Of a stretch of DNA of 15,019 bases, positions 14,696 through 15,019 are shown in pieces; position 1 is the first letter of the stretch; each line of letters opens with the position of its first letter. A model generated the notes under the pieces. That model worked only from the letters and a program-made list of their open reading frames with translations. It ran no database searches and was not told the origin of the DNA. Where the stretch lies: contig JABDIW010000257.1 of NCBI GenBank assembly GCA_013003515.1, forward strand, positions 1 to 15,019. Reading direction: 5' to 3'. Both the position numbers and the translations under genes were made by a program. This DNA comes from Acidimicrobiia bacterium (GTDB lineage: Bacteria > Actinomycetota > Acidimicrobiia > Spongiisociales > UBA5794).

Positions 14696-15019
14696 CTACA
14701 AACAGGGAGTGATCACTCCGAGGCCCTGGGGGCCCTGGACGAGGCGGTAGTGGAAGTCGGCGATGTTGTTGCCAGTGTCGACGCAGCTGCCTGCGGCGCC
14801 GCCGAGGAGCCGCTCGAAGGTGTGGGTCCCCCGACCGTCGAACTTGGGAAGTGGGGTGCCCTCTGCCGGCACTCCCACCATGCCGACGAGATCCACCGTC
14901 GCCGCGGCACCGTCCACGAGCTGCAGGGCACCACCGTTCTTCAGCGTGATCCCGGTGGAGCTTCCGAATGGGCTGACTCCTGCACCGGGGCCGTACTGGG
15001 CGTCCGGCACTGAAGGCGC
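14696..15019 (-). CDS. Lamin-tail-domain (LTD)-like protein, C-terminal end only
   Basis: The frame is open from the right edge to TAG at 14696, showing the last 107 residues; the start is off the window. The pattern fits the C-terminal half of a bacterial lamin-tail (Ig-like LTD) domain. It has a GITLKNGGALQLVDG strand pair (the usual L-x-N-x-G-D-x-V-x-L-x-D type segment), then VDLVGMVG. A further segment is FERLLGGAAGSCVDTGNNI followed by ADFHYR, resembling the usual R-x-DTdnN-x-x-DF closing motif, and it ends within about 15 residues. Such domains are found in secreted or surface proteins, often with nucleases or adhesins, but nothing here shows the rest of the protein. Two cysteines, one in GSCVD and one next to the C-terminus (PCL), could pair. 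It is unrelated to complex I and reads in the same direction as nuoA. Confidence 0.65.
   Translation of the reverse strand, partial: APSVPDAQYGPGAGVSPFGSSTGITLKNGGALQLVDGAAATVDLVGMVGVPAEGTPLPKFDGRGTHTFERLLGGAAGSCVDTGNNIADFHYRLVQGPQGLGVITPCL

Overview
The window is a GC-rich stretch with G or C at most third codon positions. It carries an almost complete proton-translocating NADH:quinone oxidoreductase (respiratory complex I, nuo) operon. Every gene reads on the minus strand, so the operon runs right to left: nuoA, B, C, D, E, a small extra gene, nuoF, G, H, I, J, K, L, M, and nuoN, whose 3' end lies off the left edge. Complete 14-subunit content, separate nuoC and nuoD, the gene order and the high GC fit an aerobic actinobacterium. 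An Acidimicrobiia-like lineage is my best guess, but this is inference from style and not a taxonomic assignment.

Layout by module, in transcription order. About 14.5-11.7 kb: nuoA (membrane/connecting) and nuoBCD (Q module: N2 cluster and quinone site). About 11.7-7.0 kb: nuoE, a 90-residue NuoE-like [2Fe-2S] ORF, nuoF and nuoG (N module: NADH oxidation, FMN and the Fe-S chain). About 7.0-5.3 kb: nuoH and nuoI (quinone-chamber membrane subunit and N6a/N6b ferredoxin). About 5.3 kb to the left edge: nuoJ, K, L, M, N (proton-pumping arm). Cluster-ligand cysteines of N1a, N1b, N2, N3, N4, N5, N6a, N6b and N7 are visible, as are the key membrane Glu/Lys residues of NuoK, L, M and N. The enzyme therefore looks intact.

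The genes are packed extremely tightly. Most junctions are 4-nt ATGA overlaps or 1-nt TGATG overlaps, and the largest gap is 10 nt (nuoH/nuoI). Nearly every start has a purine-rich Shine-Dalgarno sequence inside the upstream gene, which suggests one mRNA with translational coupling. Start codons include GTG (nuoJ, nuoM) and TTG (nuoG).

The most unusual element is the 90-residue ORF at 10776-11048 between nuoE and nuoF. It is overlapped by ATGA at both ends and aligns with the C-terminal thioredoxin-fold ferredoxin domain of its neighbour NuoE, four cysteines included. It is not one of the 14 canonical subunits.

Upstream of nuoA is a roughly 175-nt non-coding stretch. It holds a GC-rich hairpin just before the nuoA start, an 8-bp direct repeat, and a cluster of TAGTCCC heptamers in inverted orientation. 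To the right of it, also on the minus strand, is the C-terminal end of an unrelated protein that looks like a lamin-tail-domain (LTD) protein, running off the right edge. No RNA genes, CRISPR arrays, insertion sequences or phage genes were seen, and no gene-free stretch exceeds 300 nt.
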